Assembly (NCBI RefSeq): GCF_018063565.1
Contig: NZ_JAGPBB010000011.1
Span: forward strand, 1 to 63,320
DNA: 63,320 nucleotides
DNA from: Rhodoferax sp.
GTDB taxonomy: Bacteria; Pseudomonadota; Gammaproteobacteria; Burkholderiales; Burkholderiaceae_C
Direction: 5' to 3'
Part shown: piece after piece, positions 8,733 through 19,317 of the stretch
Layout: each line of letters opens with the position of its first letter
Position numbering within the stretch: the stretch's first letter is position 1
Translations under genes and position numbers: made by a program
The notes under the pieces: generated by a model
The model's input: the letters and a program-made list of their open reading frames with translations, nothing else
Told to the model about the DNA's origin: nothing
Database searches by the model: none

Positions 8733-10202
8733 TTAGTCAGCGCGGTAATTCGGCGCTTCTTTGGTGATCTGCACGTCGTGTACATGGCTTTCGCGGATGC
8801 CAGCGGTGGTGATCTCAACAAACTCGGCCTTGTTTTGCATCTCTTCGATGGTGGCGCAACCGCAGTAACCCATGCTGGCACGCAGGCCGCCGGCCATCTG
8901 GAACACGATAGCCACCATGGAGCCCTTGTAGGGCACCCGACCTTCGATGCCTTCCGGCACCAGCTTGTCAGCGTTGGGATTTCCGGTGCTGGACTCCTGA
9001 AAGTACCGGTCGGCGCTGCCTTGCTGCATGGCACCGATGCTGCCCATGCCACGATAGCTCTTGTAACTGCGGCCCTGGAACAGGATCACTTCGCCAGGCG
9101 CCTCTTCGGTGCCGGCAAACATGCCACCCATCATGACCGTGCTGGCTCCGGCTGCCACCGCTTTGGCGATGTCACCGCTAAAGCGGATACCGCCATCCGC
9201 GATCAGCGGCACGCCGGTCCCTTTAAGTGCCGTCGCCACGCTGTCAATAGCCATGATTTGCGGCACGCCCACACCGGCGACGATGCGCGTGGTGCAGATC
9301 GAACCCGGGCCAATGCCGACCTTGACCGCATCCGCTCCGGCTTCCACCAGGGCCAGCGCCGCCGCTCCGGTGGCGATATTGCCGCCAATCACTTCAACCT
9401 GCGGAAAGTTCTGCTTGACCCAGCGTACCCGTTCGATCACACCTTTGCTGTGGCCGTGTGCGGTATCGACCACGATGGCATCCACGCCGGCACGCGCCAG
9501 CAGTTCCACCCGCTCTTCAGTGCCCTCGCCCACCCCGACCGCGGCAGCCACCCGCAGCTTGCCCTGGGCATCGCGCGCTGCCGCTGGGAAACTGGTCTGT
9601 TTGGTGATGTCCTTGACCGTGATCAGCCCTTTGAGCTGAAAAGCCTCGTTGACCACCAGCAAACGCTCGATCTTGTGCTGATTGAGCAACACTTTGGCCT
9701 GCTCAAGGGTGGTGCCATCGGGCACGGTGACGAGTTTGTCACGTGGCGTCATGATGTGGCTGACCGGCAGGTCATAGCGGGTTTCAAAGCGCAAATCACG
9801 CCCGGTCACGATGCCTGCCACTTTGCCAGCGTCAATGACCGGGAAGCCCGACACACCCAGTTGTTCTGACAAGGCCATCACCTGGCGCACCGTGTGCTCA
9901 GGCGTGATCACCACCGGATCACGCAACACGCCCGACTCGTAACGTTTGACCTTGGCGACCTTGGCAGCCTGCTGCTGTGCCGTCATGTTTTTGTGTACCA
10001 CGCCGATCCCGCCCTCCTGCGCAATGGCGATGGCCAGGCGAGACTCGGTCACCGTGTCCATCGCCGCGGACACCAGCGGCAGGTTCAGGGCAATGTTACG
10101 GGTGAAACGGGTGGCAAGCGAGGTGTCCTTGGGCAGGACTTGGGAGTAGGCTGGCACCAACAGGACATCGTCGAAGGTGAGCGCTTTACCAATCAGGCGC
10201 AT
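8733..10202 (-). CDS. guaB: IMP dehydrogenase
   Basis: It oxidises IMP to XMP with NAD+, the rate-limiting step of GMP synthesis. The frame is open further upstream, but the conserved beginning [17 protein letters not shown] starts at 10202, with a GGAG about 10 bases before it, giving 489 residues, the normal length. The (beta/alpha)8 barrel carries the catalytic Cys loop GPGSICTTR (near 303) and is interrupted by two CBS domains (about 95-205, including [17 protein letters not shown]). guaA follows on the same strand, so both are probably co-transcribed. Confidence 0.96.
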   Translation of the reverse strand: MRLIGKALTFDDVLLVPAYSQVLPKDTSLATRFTRNIALNLPLVSAAMDTVTESRLAIAIAQEGGIGVVHKNMTAQQQAAKVAKVKRYESGVLRDPVVITPEHTVRQVMALSEQLGVSGFPVIDAGKVAGIVTGRDLRFETRYDLPVSHIMTPRDKLVTVPDGTTLEQAKVLLNQHKIERLLVVNEAFQLKGLITVKDITKQTSFPAAARDAQGKLRVAAAVGVGEGTEERVELLARAGVDAIVVDTAHGHSKGVIERVRWVKQNFPQVEVIGGNIATGAAALALVEAGADAVKVGIGPGSICTTRIVAGVGVPQIMAIDSVATALKGTGVPLIADGGIRFSGDIAKAVAAGASTVMMGGMFAGTEEAPGEVILFQGRSYKSYRGMGSIGAMQQGSADRYFQESSTGNPNADKLVPEGIEGRVPYKGSMVAIVFQMAGGLRASMGYCGCATIEEMQNKAEFVEITTAGIRESHVHDVQITKEAPNYRAD

Positions 10203-10305
10203 GGGTGTGGGCTCCAAATCAGCGATTGTATCTGTGCCATTTAGACCACCACCACACAAGCGAACACTTGCGCTCGATGCGCTGGCATGGCATAAACTCA
10301 TCTCC

Positions 10306-10818
10306 ATGAACCATCGTCACTTGCTGGGCTTGTTACTGCTTGTCTTGATCCCCCTCGGCTCGGCAGCACAATGGGTATGGCTGGACAAGGATGGCAGCAA
10401 GGTTTACAGCGACCGCTCACCACCGGGCTCGGTCCCTGAGAAAAGTATCCTGAAGCGTCCGGGTCAGCGCCCAGTCGACGACAGCGCAGCCAGCGCGGGA
10501 TCTTCTGACAAGCCGGTTGATGCAGACGCCAACGGTGCCAGCCGTCTGCCCAAACCGACCGGTGTGGACAAGTTGTTGGCCGACAAGAAGGCAAAAGCTG
10601 AACGCGCCGAACAGGAGAAACAAAAAGCAGCAGATGCCAAAATTGCCGCGACCAAAGCCGACAACTGCGCGCGGGCCAAATTTGCCAAGGCCACGCTGGA
10701 CTCCGGCTTGCGTTTAAGCCGGGTCAACAGCAAGGGAGAGCAAGAAATCATGGATGACGCAGCGCGGTCGGCTGAATCCAAACGCCTGCAGGCGATCATG
10801 GCCAGCGATTGCCAGTAG
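10306..10818 (+). CDS. DUF4124-domain periplasmic/secreted protein
   Basis: This 170-residue protein starts at an internal ATG (10306), giving a clean signal peptide ([17 protein letters not shown]). It is followed by the DUF4124 core [18 protein letters not shown], a linker, a Lys/Ala/Glu-rich helical stretch (about 105-130) and a C-terminal part with two cysteines. DUF4124 proteins are common and functionally unassigned in betaproteobacteria. The gene is divergent from guaB with about 100 bases between starts and converges with rnfH. Confidence 0.8.
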   Translation: MNHRHLLGLLLLVLIPLGSAAQWVWLDKDGSKVYSDRSPPGSVPEKSILKRPGQRPVDDSAASAGSSDKPVDADANGASRLPKPTGVDKLLADKKAKAERAEQEKQKAADAKIAATKADNCARAKFAKATLDSGLRLSRVNSKGEQEIMDDAARSAESKRLQAIMASDCQ

Positions 10819-10820
10819 TT

Positions 10821-11168
10821 TCAGTAACCTGGCTTGGCACCCACCCGTTTTTTGACAAACAACCCGGCCCGACGGCTGCCTTGCTTGACAAAACGTTGCC
10901 GCCGCGCAACTTTGGGATCCACCAGCAGCGGGCGGTAAACCTCCACGCGGTCCTGATCACGCAGCGGGTGATCCAGTGGCACTCGTCTGCCCCAAACACC
11001 CACCTCAATGCCCGGGTGGTCCAAGTCGGCGAAGCGGTTGAGCAGGCCACTTTTTTGCAGTGCTTTGAGAACCGTGCAGGGCGCATCGAGTTCCAGAGTC
11101 AGCTGAACCACGTCTCGGGGTGCCGGGGCGTACAGCACCAACACCGAGGTGCTCCCCTCATTCGCCAT
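10821..11168 (-). CDS. rnfH: RnfH-family ubiquitin-like protein
   Basis: The conserved start is MANEGSTSVLVLYA at 11168, 115 residues, inside a longer open frame. The beta-grasp core includes LDAPCTVLKALQKSG, GIEVGVWGRRVPLDHPL and DRVEVYRPLLVDPKVARR, which is the RnfH signature, followed by a basic tail. The family is encoded beside ratA in many proteobacteria; its molecular role is unclear. Its first 11 bases overlap the end of ratA, indicating one transcript. Confidence 0.9.
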   Translation of the reverse strand: MANEGSTSVLVLYAPAPRDVVQLTLELDAPCTVLKALQKSGLLNRFADLDHPGIEVGVWGRRVPLDHPLRDQDRVEVYRPLLVDPKVARRQRFVKQGSRRAGLFVKKRVGAKPGY

Positions 11169-11595
11169 AAACCTGCTTGGCTCGCTTAACAAATGCATCC
11201 ACCATGCTGCTGGCAATCTTGTCAAACACCGGACTGATCAGCTTGCCCAGGGTGGTATCAAAACCATAGGTCAGCGTGAGTTCCACCTTGCACGCGCGTG
11301 GCTCGGTGCCCAAAGGCAAAAAATTCCATTCACCCTCCAGACTGGAAAACGGACCACTCACCAGGTTAATGATGACCTGCTGGTCAGGAATATGCCTGTT
11401 TCGGGTTGAAAAGGTCTGCTTGATACCACTGAAGGCGATGCCGATTTCTGCCAGCATGCCGTTCTCTTCGTGCTCCACGACGCGACCCTGGTCGCACCAG
11501 GGCAAAAACTCGGGGTAACGCGCTACATCAACCACCAGCCGATACATTTCGGCCGGGCTGTACCAGATCAGGACGGACTTTTTGACAGTTTTCAT
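11158..11595 (-). CDS. ratA: RatA-family START/Coq10-like protein
   Basis: This 145-residue protein begins MKTVKKSVLIWYSPAEMY and has the SRPBCC (START, polyketide-cyclase) fold layout with LVVDVARYPEFLPWC and the C-terminal helix ISPVFDKIASSMVDAFVKRA. E. coli RatA was reported to inhibit ribosomal subunit association, while Coq10 relatives bind ubiquinone; which applies here cannot be told. It is divergent from smpB and overlaps rnfH, the classic smpB-ratA-rnfH arrangement. Confidence 0.92.
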   Translation of the reverse strand: MKTVKKSVLIWYSPAEMYRLVVDVARYPEFLPWCDQGRVVEHEENGMLAEIGIAFSGIKQTFSTRNRHIPDQQVIINLVSGPFSSLEGEWNFLPLGTEPRACKVELTLTYGFDTTLGKLISPVFDKIASSMVDAFVKRAKQVYGE

Positions 11596-11663
11596 AGAAT
11601 GCAGTGGTGCGCGGGATTGTAGTCAAGCCCTGGTTCGCATTCACAACAATTCCAACATTCGCC

Positions 11664-12137
11664 ATGGCCAAAAAACCTGACACTTCCAGCCGCATTGCCG
11701 ACAACAAAAAAGCCGCGTTCAACTACTTTTTCGAAGAGCGATTCGAGGCCGGCATCGTGCTTGAAGGCTGGGAGGTCAAGTCGCTGCGCGAAGGCAAGGT
11801 GCAATTGACCGATGGTTATGTGGTGATCCGCAATGGCGAGTTGTTCATCATCGGCCTGCAGATCAACCCGCTGGGCACCGCGTCCACCCACATCAGCCCC
11901 GACAAGCAGCGCACCAAAAAGCTGCTGATGCACAAGGAAGAGATCAAACGTCTGATTGGCAAAGTGGAGCAAAAAGGCTATACCCTGGTACCCATCAATC
12001 TGCATTGGAAGAACGGCAAGGTGAAATGTGAAGTGGCACTGGCCAAAGGCAAGGCCGAGCACGACAAGCGCGACACCATCAAAGACCGCGAAGGCAAGCG
12101 CGAGGTGGAACGCGCCATGAAAGCCCACCACCGCTGA
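11664..12137 (+). CDS. smpB: SsrA-binding protein SmpB
   Basis: It is the partner of tmRNA in trans-translation, rescuing stalled ribosomes. The start [17 protein letters not shown] at 11664 gives 157 residues. Conserved segments include [29 protein letters not shown] and a basic C-terminal tail with [14 protein letters not shown] that enters the ribosomal channel. It is divergent from ratA. tmRNA itself is not in the window. Confidence 0.97.
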   Translation: MAKKPDTSSRIADNKKAAFNYFFEERFEAGIVLEGWEVKSLREGKVQLTDGYVVIRNGELFIIGLQINPLGTASTHISPDKQRTKKLLMHKEEIKRLIGKVEQKGYTLVPINLHWKNGKVKCEVALAKGKAEHDKRDTIKDREGKREVERAMKAHHR

Positions 12138-12187
12138 TCGCCCGGTGGGCGATGCGAGAATTTGCGCCTTTCTACAAGGATGCCGCC

Positions 12188-14059
12188 ATGCCCACCCCCC
12201 GTGAACTGTTCGATCAGCTCAATACCGAGTACGCTGCCGTCCACAAGTCCAAGGAAGACCTGTTCTGGGCCACCTACATGGCCACCAGCAGCGACGATGC
12301 CGGTTTTGCTCGCGCCGAAGAAACCTACAAGAATTTCATCTCGGACCCACAGCGCCTGGCCCAAGTTCGCCATGCGCTGGCTGATTTGCCAGCCGATCAG
12401 ACCGATGCGTCGACCCAGGGACTCAGGCACGGCTTACAGGGCTGGCGAGCCCTGTTCATGAGCAACATCATCGACAACCACGAAGCCCGGCAACTGATGA
12501 ACGAGCTGATCGCTCTGGAGGCCGAGCTGTTTGCCAAACGGCGCGATCTGGTGCTCCAGCACATTGGCGCGTCGGGCCAGGTGGAAGCTGCCACGCTCAG
12601 CACGCTTGCGACCAACATGCAGACGCACCCTGATGAGGTGGCGCGCAAAAGCTCACACAGCGCGATGATGCAGTTGGAGCGCTGGGTGCTGGACCATGGG
12701 TTTCTGAAAATCGTCAAGAAGCGCAATGCCTTTGCCCGAGCGCAGGGTTATGCCAATTTCTTTGACTACAAGGTCGAAAAAAATGAAGGCATGACCACAG
12801 CCCAGTTGTTTGCGATTCTGGATGACTTTGAACACCGCACGCGTACGGCCAACGACAGCGCCCTGGCGGGTCTGACACAAGCCCATGGCGCAAAGGCAAT
12901 CGAGCCCTGGAACCTGCGCTACTACAGCAGCGGCGACGTCACCCGCGCGCTCGATCCCTATCTCTCGTTTGCCAAGTCGCTGGGGCGTTGGGTGGAGAGC
13001 TTTCGCCGGCTGGGCATCCGTTACCGCGGTGCCACTTTGCAGCTCGACTTGCTGGAGCGCAGCGGAAAATTCCAGAACGGCTTTTGCCACGGCCCCATCC
13101 CCACCTACTTTGACGCCAACGGGCAATGGGTGGCCGGGCAGATCAACTTCACCGCCAACGCCACACCCGACCAGATTGGCAGCGGCGCGCGCGCCATCAA
13201 CACCCTGTTTCACGAAGGCGGCCATGCCGCGCACTTTGCCAATGTGACGCAAAACGCACCCTGCTTCTCGCAGGAATTTGCGCCGACGTCTATGGCCTAC
13301 GCCGAAACGCAGTCCATGTTTTGCGACAGCCTGCTGGGCGACGCTGACTGGCTCAAGCGCTACGCGCGCAATGCAGCGGGTGAACCGGTGCCCGACGCGT
13401 TGATCCATCAGCAAATTGAAGCGCAGCAACCGTTTGCTGCCTACACCGAGCGCGGCATTCTGGTGGTGCCGTATTTTGAGCGGGCGCTGTACCAATGTGC
13501 CGATGAAGCGTTGAGTGCCGAGCAGGTGCTGGCACTGGCGCGCCAGTGCGAACTGCGAATCCTCGGACTGACGGTGGCGCCGCGCCCACTCGTGGCGATT
13601 CCACATCTGCTCAATCAGGAATCTGCCGCCGCTTACCACGGCTATCTGTTGGCCAATATGGCGGTGTACCAGACCCGGGCCTACTTTGAGCGCCAATTGG
13701 GCTACCTGACCGACAACCCTGCGATTGGCCCGCTGCTGGCCGAGCACTATTGGGCATGCGGCAATGGCGTCAGCCACAACGATACCCTGGTGCGCCTGAC
13801 TGGCGAGCCTTTCAACGCAAAGTATCTGGCTGACCACTGCAACCAAAGCGTTGCGCAGGCATGGGCGCAGGCGCAGCAGCAAATCCACGATGCGGCCCAG
13901 CGCGACGATGCACCAGCGGTCCAAGACAGTCTGGATGCCAACATCCGCATCGTGCATGGCGCGGCGCTGATTGCCGACAATCAGGAAGGCGACGCCGCCA
14001 TGTGCGCCCGGTTTGAACAATGGGTGGGTCAGCACTACCCTGCAGTGCTGGTGCAGTAA
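12188..14059 (+). CDS. M3-family metallopeptidase (oligoendopeptidase-like)
   Basis: This cytosolic zinc peptidase of about 623 residues starts at an ATG (12188) preceded by AAGGA. The zinc motif HEGGH is at residue 342 (NTLFHEGGHAAHFAN), with the third ligand region shortly after (SMAYAETQSMFCDS). The family cleaves short peptides during protein turnover. It has no signal peptide. It stands alone, convergent with the hydrolase gene at 14073 with a 13-base gap. Confidence 0.87.
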   Translation: MPTPRELFDQLNTEYAAVHKSKEDLFWATYMATSSDDAGFARAEETYKNFISDPQRLAQVRHALADLPADQTDASTQGLRHGLQGWRALFMSNIIDNHEARQLMNELIALEAELFAKRRDLVLQHIGASGQVEAATLSTLATNMQTHPDEVARKSSHSAMMQLERWVLDHGFLKIVKKRNAFARAQGYANFFDYKVEKNEGMTTAQLFAILDDFEHRTRTANDSALAGLTQAHGAKAIEPWNLRYYSSGDVTRALDPYLSFAKSLGRWVESFRRLGIRYRGATLQLDLLERSGKFQNGFCHGPIPTYFDANGQWVAGQINFTANATPDQIGSGARAINTLFHEGGHAAHFANVTQNAPCFSQEFAPTSMAYAETQSMFCDSLLGDADWLKRYARNAAGEPVPDALIHQQIEAQQPFAAYTERGILVVPYFERALYQCADEALSAEQVLALARQCELRILGLTVAPRPLVAIPHLLNQESAAAYHGYLLANMAVYQTRAYFERQLGYLTDNPAIGPLLAEHYWACGNGVSHNDTLVRLTGEPFNAKYLADHCNQSVAQAWAQAQQQIHDAAQRDDAPAVQDSLDANIRIVHGAALIADNQEGDAAMCARFEQWVGQHYPAVLVQ

Positions 14060-14072
14060 ACCCGGTCGGTCC

Positions 14073-15176
14073 TTAGGTCAGCGCCCGCAGCGGGTGGCTG
14101 TGCGCCGCCCAGGGGCTGACGAAAAACGGCTGCACCATGTCGGGTGTGACGTCCTCAATGCGCTCGGGCTGCCATTTCGGATGCTGATCCTTGTCGATGA
14201 CCAGCGCGCGGATGCCCTCGGCGGTTTCGGTTTGTGCGCCTCGGCGCCCCAGGTGGGTGGGAAAAAAACAATGCCGCACCAGATCGCGCTCCATGCGCAA
14301 GTCATCGGCAATCGACAGCGTGCGCGCGCGGCGAATTTGCGCCAACGTCACCTGCAACATCAAGGGCGAGCGCTGGCGCAGCAAGCGTGCTGTTTGCTGT
14401 GCCCAATCCGACACATCGGCTTCCAGTGCGGTGATGATCTCTGCCACATCCGGCCGCGAAAAACGATGGTCAATTTGACCTCTGGCGCTTATTGGTGTAA
14501 GGTTTGTAGATACTGAAAACGAAGCAATCCAGGACTCAAGTTTCGCCGCATCGCTCAGGTCAAGCTGTGCCAGTGCGTCCCAGGCAGCATGCATATGCGC
14601 CACCTCCATCTGATGATCGGCCAGACCCAGGGCAATCGCTTGTGGCCCGTTCAGACTGGTTCCGGTCAGGGCCAGCCACTCACCGGTGTGACCGGGACAG
14701 CGACTGAGAAAAAAGCCGCCGCCCACGTCCGGAAACAAGCCAATCAGCGTCTCGGGCATGGCCAGTTTGCTGCGTTCGCTCACCAGACGGTGTGTTGCAC
14801 CCTGGCTCAAGCCCATGCCACCACCCATCACCACACCGTCCATGAACGCAATCGTCGGTTTCGGGAAGGTGTGGATCAGGTGGTTGAGTGTGTACTCCTC
14901 GGTAAAGAAGTCTTCGGTCGATGGGTCACCGCTTTGCAGCGCCTGGTGAAAAAACCGGATGTCACCGCCCGCACAAAAGGCACCAAATGGCCCGGCCTTG
15001 TTGCTGCCGCGCATTGCCACCGCCCGCACCCGGGGGTCGTCGCGCCAGACCATCAGGCGCGCGGTGAGGGCGCGAATCATCGACAGGTTCAGGGCGTTGA
15101 GCGCGCTGGGCCGATGCAAGGTGATAAACCCAACCTGCCCGCGAACCTCGGCGATCACTTCCAGCGACGACGTCAT
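14073..15176 (-). CDS. Crotonase-fold enzyme, 3-hydroxyisobutyryl-CoA hydrolase-like
   Basis: The likely start is ATG at 15176 because it overlaps the upstream gene's stop as ATGA; this gives 367 residues. The crotonase core shows FCAGGDIRFF (oxyanion hole), MDGVVMGGGMGLS and ETLIGLFPDVGGGFFLSR with the catalytic Glu and Asp typical of 3-hydroxyisobutyryl-CoA hydrolases. The C-terminal extension has the family's RTLSIADDLRMERDLV. The expected role is valine catabolism, but crotonase paralogues are hard to separate by eye. Confidence 0.85.
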   Translation of the reverse strand: MTSSLEVIAEVRGQVGFITLHRPSALNALNLSMIRALTARLMVWRDDPRVRAVAMRGSNKAGPFGAFCAGGDIRFFHQALQSGDPSTEDFFTEEYTLNHLIHTFPKPTIAFMDGVVMGGGMGLSQGATHRLVSERSKLAMPETLIGLFPDVGGGFFLSRCPGHTGEWLALTGTSLNGPQAIALGLADHQMEVAHMHAAWDALAQLDLSDAAKLESWIASFSVSTNLTPISARGQIDHRFSRPDVAEIITALEADVSDWAQQTARLLRQRSPLMLQVTLAQIRRARTLSIADDLRMERDLVRHCFFPTHLGRRGAQTETAEGIRALVIDKDQHPKWQPERIEDVTPDMVQPFFVSPWAAHSHPLRALT

Positions 15177-16069
15177 GCCCTGCCCCTCCATGCCACAATT
15201 TCATTGACCACCAGTGCCCCTATCACCAGCGAGCCACCCACCCAGACATCCCGTCCGGGCACCTCACCGGCGCCGATCCAGGCCAGCAAGATGCCAAAAA
15301 TCACCTCCAGCAAACCCAGCAGTGCCACCTCAGGCGCCTGGAGTGACTTGGTACAGATCACCACCAGCACACAGGGTATGGCCAATTGCCCCAAGCCCAG
15401 CCCGAACAGCAGACCCATATCGTGCGCCGACGCCTGAAACGGCCAGGCCAGCGGCAGCGTGATCAGGGCTGACAGCACCCCACCAATGAGCACCGCGGGC
15501 ATCAGGTCCACATCGTGCCCCTGCGCATGTGAGTGTTGCGTGATGGTCCAGTTGGCGGCACCCGAGATCGGCACACACAGCGCAATCAGGGTGCCGGCCA
15601 GGCTGATACCGGCGCCAAGTTGGCTGGCATACATGTAAGCAATGCCAAACCCTGCCACACCGATCGCCACCCAGGTCCGCCACGGGATCTTGTGGCCAAT
15701 AAAGATCCTTGCTGACAAAGCCGTCAACAAAGGGGCCAGGGACATGGTCACCAGCACATTGGCGACGGTGGTGAGCATGATGGCCAGCATGAAGAAGGTG
15801 AACATGCCGCACCAGCATAAACCGGAAAACCATAGCGCAACACCCCCGTGTCGCATGCGCTTGAAGACACTTTTGCCCTGAATCAGCGGCAAAATAAAAA
15901 GCAGGCACAACACCGTGAAGGCACTGCGCCAAAAGGTGACTTCGAATTTCTGCGCGTGCTCCAGATGGCGCGTCACCACACCAGCGGTCGACCACATCAG
16001 GGTCACCGCCACCATCAGCAGCACAGCTCGGTTGTGGCTCAGTTTCATGGGTTGTGCCGGTGCGGCCAT
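15173..16069 (-). CDS. EamA/DMT-family membrane transporter
   Basis: This 298-residue inner-membrane protein has about ten hydrophobic helices in two EamA repeats; the first begins AVLLMVAVTLMWSTAGVVTRH and the second begins near LAGTLIALCVPISGAANWT. It is a drug/metabolite transporter superfamily member and the substrate is not predictable. The start may be residue 8 (MKLSHN) instead of residue 1. Its stop overlaps the next gene by four bases, so the two are coupled. Confidence 0.85.
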   Translation of the reverse strand: MAAPAQPMKLSHNRAVLLMVAVTLMWSTAGVVTRHLEHAQKFEVTFWRSAFTVLCLLFILPLIQGKSVFKRMRHGGVALWFSGLCWCGMFTFFMLAIMLTTVANVLVTMSLAPLLTALSARIFIGHKIPWRTWVAIGVAGFGIAYMYASQLGAGISLAGTLIALCVPISGAANWTITQHSHAQGHDVDLMPAVLIGGVLSALITLPLAWPFQASAHDMGLLFGLGLGQLAIPCVLVVICTKSLQAPEVALLGLLEVIFGILLAWIGAGEVPGRDVWVGGSLVIGALVVNEIVAWRGRA

Positions 16070-16095
16070 GGCTTGCCCACGCCCGGCTGCAGCGC

Positions 16096-17922
16096 TTACT
16101 CGCGACTGGCGCGTTTGCGCTCGTGCTCTTTCAGATGACGTTTGCGCAGACGGATCGATTTGGGCGTGATTTCAACCAGCTCGTCGTCCTCAATGAACTC
16201 GACACCATACTCCAGCGTCAGCTCGATCGGCGGTGTGATCTTGATGGCATCTTCCTTGCCGCTCACCCGGAAGTTGGTCAGCTGTTTGGTGCGCGTGGCA
16301 TTCACCACCAGATCGTTGTCACGGCTGTGAATCCCGACAATCATGCCTTCATAAACCGGGTCATTGGCGCGCACAAACATGCGACCACGATCGTCAAGTT
16401 TGCCCAGAGCGTAGGTAAAGATTTCGCCATCGTCCATGGAAATCAGCACGCCGTTCTTGCGGCTGCCGATCTCCCCCTTATGCGGCTCGTACTTGTCAAA
16501 AATGTTGGAAATCAGACCGGTACCACGGGTCAGATTCAGAAACTCGTTGGTAAAACCAATCAGGCCACGCGCCGGAATACGGTACTCCAGCCGAACCCGG
16601 CCACGTCCGTCCGGGTCCATGTTGAACAACTCGCCCTTGCGTTCGCCCAAAGCCTGCATCACACCACCCTGGTGCTGTTCTTCGATGTCGGCAGTCACCA
16701 GTTCGATCGGTTCATGCTTTTCACCGTTGACGTCCTTGAACACCACGCGCGGCTTGCTGACGGCCAGTTCATAACCTTCGCGGCGCATGTTTTCCAGCAG
16801 AATGGTCAGGTGCAATTCACCGCGACCCATCACTTCAAAAATGCCTTCCTCGTCAGTTTCCTTGACACGAAGTGCCACATTGTGTTGCAGCTCTTTCTGC
16901 AAACGGTCCCAGATCTGGCGGCTGGTCACATATTTACCGTCGCGCCCGGCCAAGGGGCTGGTGTTGACACAAAAGTTCATGGTCAAGGTCGGCTCGTCGA
17001 CCTTGAGCATGGGCAGCGGTGCCGGGCTCACCGGGTCGGTGATGGTCACGCCAATACCGATGTCGGCCAGACCATTGATCAGCACGATTTCACCGGGGCC
17101 AGCATCCGTTGCTTGCACCCGCTCCAGCCCCTGGAAAGTCAACACCTGGTTGATGCGGCCTTTGACCGCCTTGCCGTCCGGGCCCTCCATCACCACCACG
17201 TCCATCATCGGGCGAATCGTGCCCTGGCTGATGCGGCCCACCCCAATACGCCCGACAAAGGTCGAAAAATCAAGCGCGGAAATCTGCAATTGCAGCGGCG
17301 CATTCGGGTCGCCCTGCTGGTGCGGCACGTGATCCAGAATGGTATTGAACAGCGCCGACATGTCCGGACCCCACTGCTCACCCTGCCCGCCTTCGACCAA
17401 CGAGGACCAACCATTGATACCCGAGGCATACACCACAGGAAAGTCCAGTTGCTCGTCGGTGGCACCGAGTTTGTCGAACAAATCAAACGCCGCGTTGACC
17501 ACATAGTCGGGGCGCGAACCGGGTTTGTCGACCTTGTTGACCACCAGAATGGGTTTCAAGCCCAGCGCCAGCGCTTTTTTGGTGACAAAACGGGTTTGCG
17601 GCATCGGGCCTTCCTGCGCATCGATCAGCAACACCACGCCGTCCACCATGGACAGCGCCCGTTCCACTTCACCACCAAAGTCGGCGTGGCCGGGGGTGTC
17701 CACAATATTGATGTGAGTGCCCTGCCAGGTCACGGCACAGTTCTTGGCCAGGATCGTGATGCCACGCTCTTTCTCGATGGCGTTGTTGTCCATCACGGTG
17801 TCGACAATTTTTTCGTGCTGGGCAAAAGTGCCTGACTGACGCAGCAGTTGGTCAACCATGGTGGTTTTGCCATGGTCCACGTGGGCGATGATGGCGATGT
17901 TGCGGATTTGGGTATGGGACAT
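16096..17922 (-). CDS. typA: Translational GTPase TypA/BipA
   Basis: This 608-residue ribosome-associated GTPase, related to EF-G, functions in 50S assembly and stress or cold adaptation. The G1 motif [14 protein letters not shown] lies at the N-terminus, with [14 protein letters not shown] (G3) and VVNKVDKPG (G4). The C-terminal BipA-specific domain includes [18 protein letters not shown]. It follows truB by 11 bases on the same strand, so it may be read from the nusA-infB transcript. Confidence 0.97.
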   Translation of the reverse strand: MSHTQIRNIAIIAHVDHGKTTMVDQLLRQSGTFAQHEKIVDTVMDNNAIEKERGITILAKNCAVTWQGTHINIVDTPGHADFGGEVERALSMVDGVVLLIDAQEGPMPQTRFVTKKALALGLKPILVVNKVDKPGSRPDYVVNAAFDLFDKLGATDEQLDFPVVYASGINGWSSLVEGGQGEQWGPDMSALFNTILDHVPHQQGDPNAPLQLQISALDFSTFVGRIGVGRISQGTIRPMMDVVVMEGPDGKAVKGRINQVLTFQGLERVQATDAGPGEIVLINGLADIGIGVTITDPVSPAPLPMLKVDEPTLTMNFCVNTSPLAGRDGKYVTSRQIWDRLQKELQHNVALRVKETDEEGIFEVMGRGELHLTILLENMRREGYELAVSKPRVVFKDVNGEKHEPIELVTADIEEQHQGGVMQALGERKGELFNMDPDGRGRVRLEYRIPARGLIGFTNEFLNLTRGTGLISNIFDKYEPHKGEIGSRKNGVLISMDDGEIFTYALGKLDDRGRMFVRANDPVYEGMIVGIHSRDNDLVVNATRTKQLTNFRVSGKEDAIKITPPIELTLEYGVEFIEDDELVEITPKSIRLRKRHLKEHERKRASRE

Positions 17923-17933
17923 GGTTCACTTTC

Positions 17934-18929
17934 TTAAACGAGTTGAGCAGGTTCTGGGCTGTCGACCCGGTCTGCTCTGGATTCATGGGTCATTTGTTCA
18001 ATTTCAATCGGGCTGAGCAAGCGCCCGGGGATCAATTCACCGGCCTGGACACGGGCCGTACCCAGCAGTTGCTGCCCTTCTGTGGCATAGACCGCCACCC
18101 GGTCGGCATCCGACCAAGCGCCGCGGCGGCACAAGCCACTGAGGAAACGACGGCTATTGTCGCTGTCGAGCGTCACCCGCGTGTGATCCGCTAGTAAAGA
18201 CGACACAGGTAGAACCTGGGTCAGACGTTCGGCTTCATCCATGGCTTCCAGCGCAGCCAGGCTCACACACTGCGTCACCTCAAAACCACCAGTGCCTGTG
18301 CGCCGCAAGACACTCAGGTGCGCACCACAACCCAGGGCTTCGCCAATGTCTTCGCCCAAGGTGCGGATGTAGGTTCCCTTGCTGCATTTGACCTCAATGT
18401 TGATAGCAACAAACTCTTTTATATCGTGCGCCAGAACCATATTCAATGCATAAATATGGACTTGGCGGGCATCGCGTTCCACCTCGATGCCAGCTCTGGC
18501 ATAGGCGTACAGCGCTTTGCCGTCTTTTTTCAAGGCACTGTGCATCGGCGGTACCTGAGAGATGGGGCCAGTGAATTGTGCCGTGACACGTCGCAGGACT
18601 TCAGGTGTGATCGCAGGCACCGGTCGCGTCTCGAGCACATCACCTTCGGCGTCACCGGTGCTCGTTTTTACGCCCAGGTGCAAGACCGCCTGATAGGTTT
18701 TGTCGGCATCGAGCTGTCGTTGGCTGAACTTGGTCGCCGCACCAAAACACAAGGGCAAAACACCACTGGCGAGCGGATCGAGGGTGCCGGTGTGGCCCGC
18801 CTTTTCCGCACGCAACAGCCATTTGACCTTTTGCAGCACATCGTTGCTCGACCAGCCCAGAGGCTTGTCCAGCAACAGCACCCCATGCACGGGGCGCCTG
18901 GCAACCCGTGCACGCGGCGCTGAAGTCAT
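17934..18929 (-). CDS. truB: tRNA pseudouridine(55) synthase TruB
   Basis: It makes pseudouridine 55 in the T-loop of tRNAs. The catalytic Asp is in AGHTGTLDPLASGVLP, with GVLLLDKPLGWSSN upstream and CSKGTYIRTLGEDIG downstream. The length of 331 residues includes a C-terminal PUA-like domain. The segment IYALNMVLAHDIKEFVAINI just before CSKGTY is slightly longer and more AT-rich than in E. coli TruB. It lies 2 bases after rbfA. Confidence 0.96.
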   Translation of the reverse strand: MTSAPRARVARRPVHGVLLLDKPLGWSSNDVLQKVKWLLRAEKAGHTGTLDPLASGVLPLCFGAATKFSQRQLDADKTYQAVLHLGVKTSTGDAEGDVLETRPVPAITPEVLRRVTAQFTGPISQVPPMHSALKKDGKALYAYARAGIEVERDARQVHIYALNMVLAHDIKEFVAINIEVKCSKGTYIRTLGEDIGEALGCGAHLSVLRRTGTGGFEVTQCVSLAALEAMDEAERLTQVLPVSSLLADHTRVTLDSDNSRRFLSGLCRRGAWSDADRVAVYATEGQQLLGTARVQAGELIPGRLLSPIEIEQMTHESRADRVDSPEPAQLV

Positions 18930-18931
18930 GT

Positions 18932-19300
18932 TCAGTCCTCTTTGGCCCGCGAGGCAACAGCGCGGGCGATCAACGCATTCATGTCGGCAGCGCGCTCAGG
19001 TGTCTGGTCAAACACAAAATGCAGCGTCGGCACGGTATGGATATGCAACCGCTTGAACAACCCGGCACGCAAAAAACCGGCCGCCTGGTTCAAACCCTCG
19101 GTGCAGGCTTTGACGTCACCCGCCAGCAGGCTGAAAAAAACTTTGGCGTGGGCATAGTCGGGGGTCACTTCCACCCCCTGAATGGTCACCATCCCCACCC
19201 GTGGGTCTTTCAGCTCGCGCGCGATCAGTTCGGTCAGATCACGCTGGATCTGATCGGCGACCTTGAAGGCGCGATTGGGCGTGGCAGATTTTTTGTGCAC
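18932..19300 (-). CDS. rbfA: 30S ribosome-binding factor RbfA
   Basis: It is a small 30S maturation factor acting on the 5' domain of 16S rRNA. At 122 residues it shows the KH-like pattern [22 protein letters not shown] (here with KVADQ) followed by [13 protein letters not shown] and [12 protein letters not shown]. Gene order infB-rbfA-truB is the standard one; the gap to infB is 17 bases. Confidence 0.96.
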   Translation of the reverse strand: MHKKSATPNRAFKVADQIQRDLTELIARELKDPRVGMVTIQGVEVTPDYAHAKVFFSLLAGDVKACTEGLNQAAGFLRAGLFKRLHIHTVPTLHFVFDQTPERAADMNALIARAVASRAKED

Positions 19301-19317
19301 GGCAGGCCTTCGGGCGC

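Noticed and set aside
12653-14035. 460-codon open frame on the minus strand
   Set aside because: It is antisense to the M3 peptidase, whose zinc motif and ribosome site are clear.
16054-17835. 593-codon open frame on the plus strand
   Set aside because: It is antisense to typA and shows no recognisable motif.
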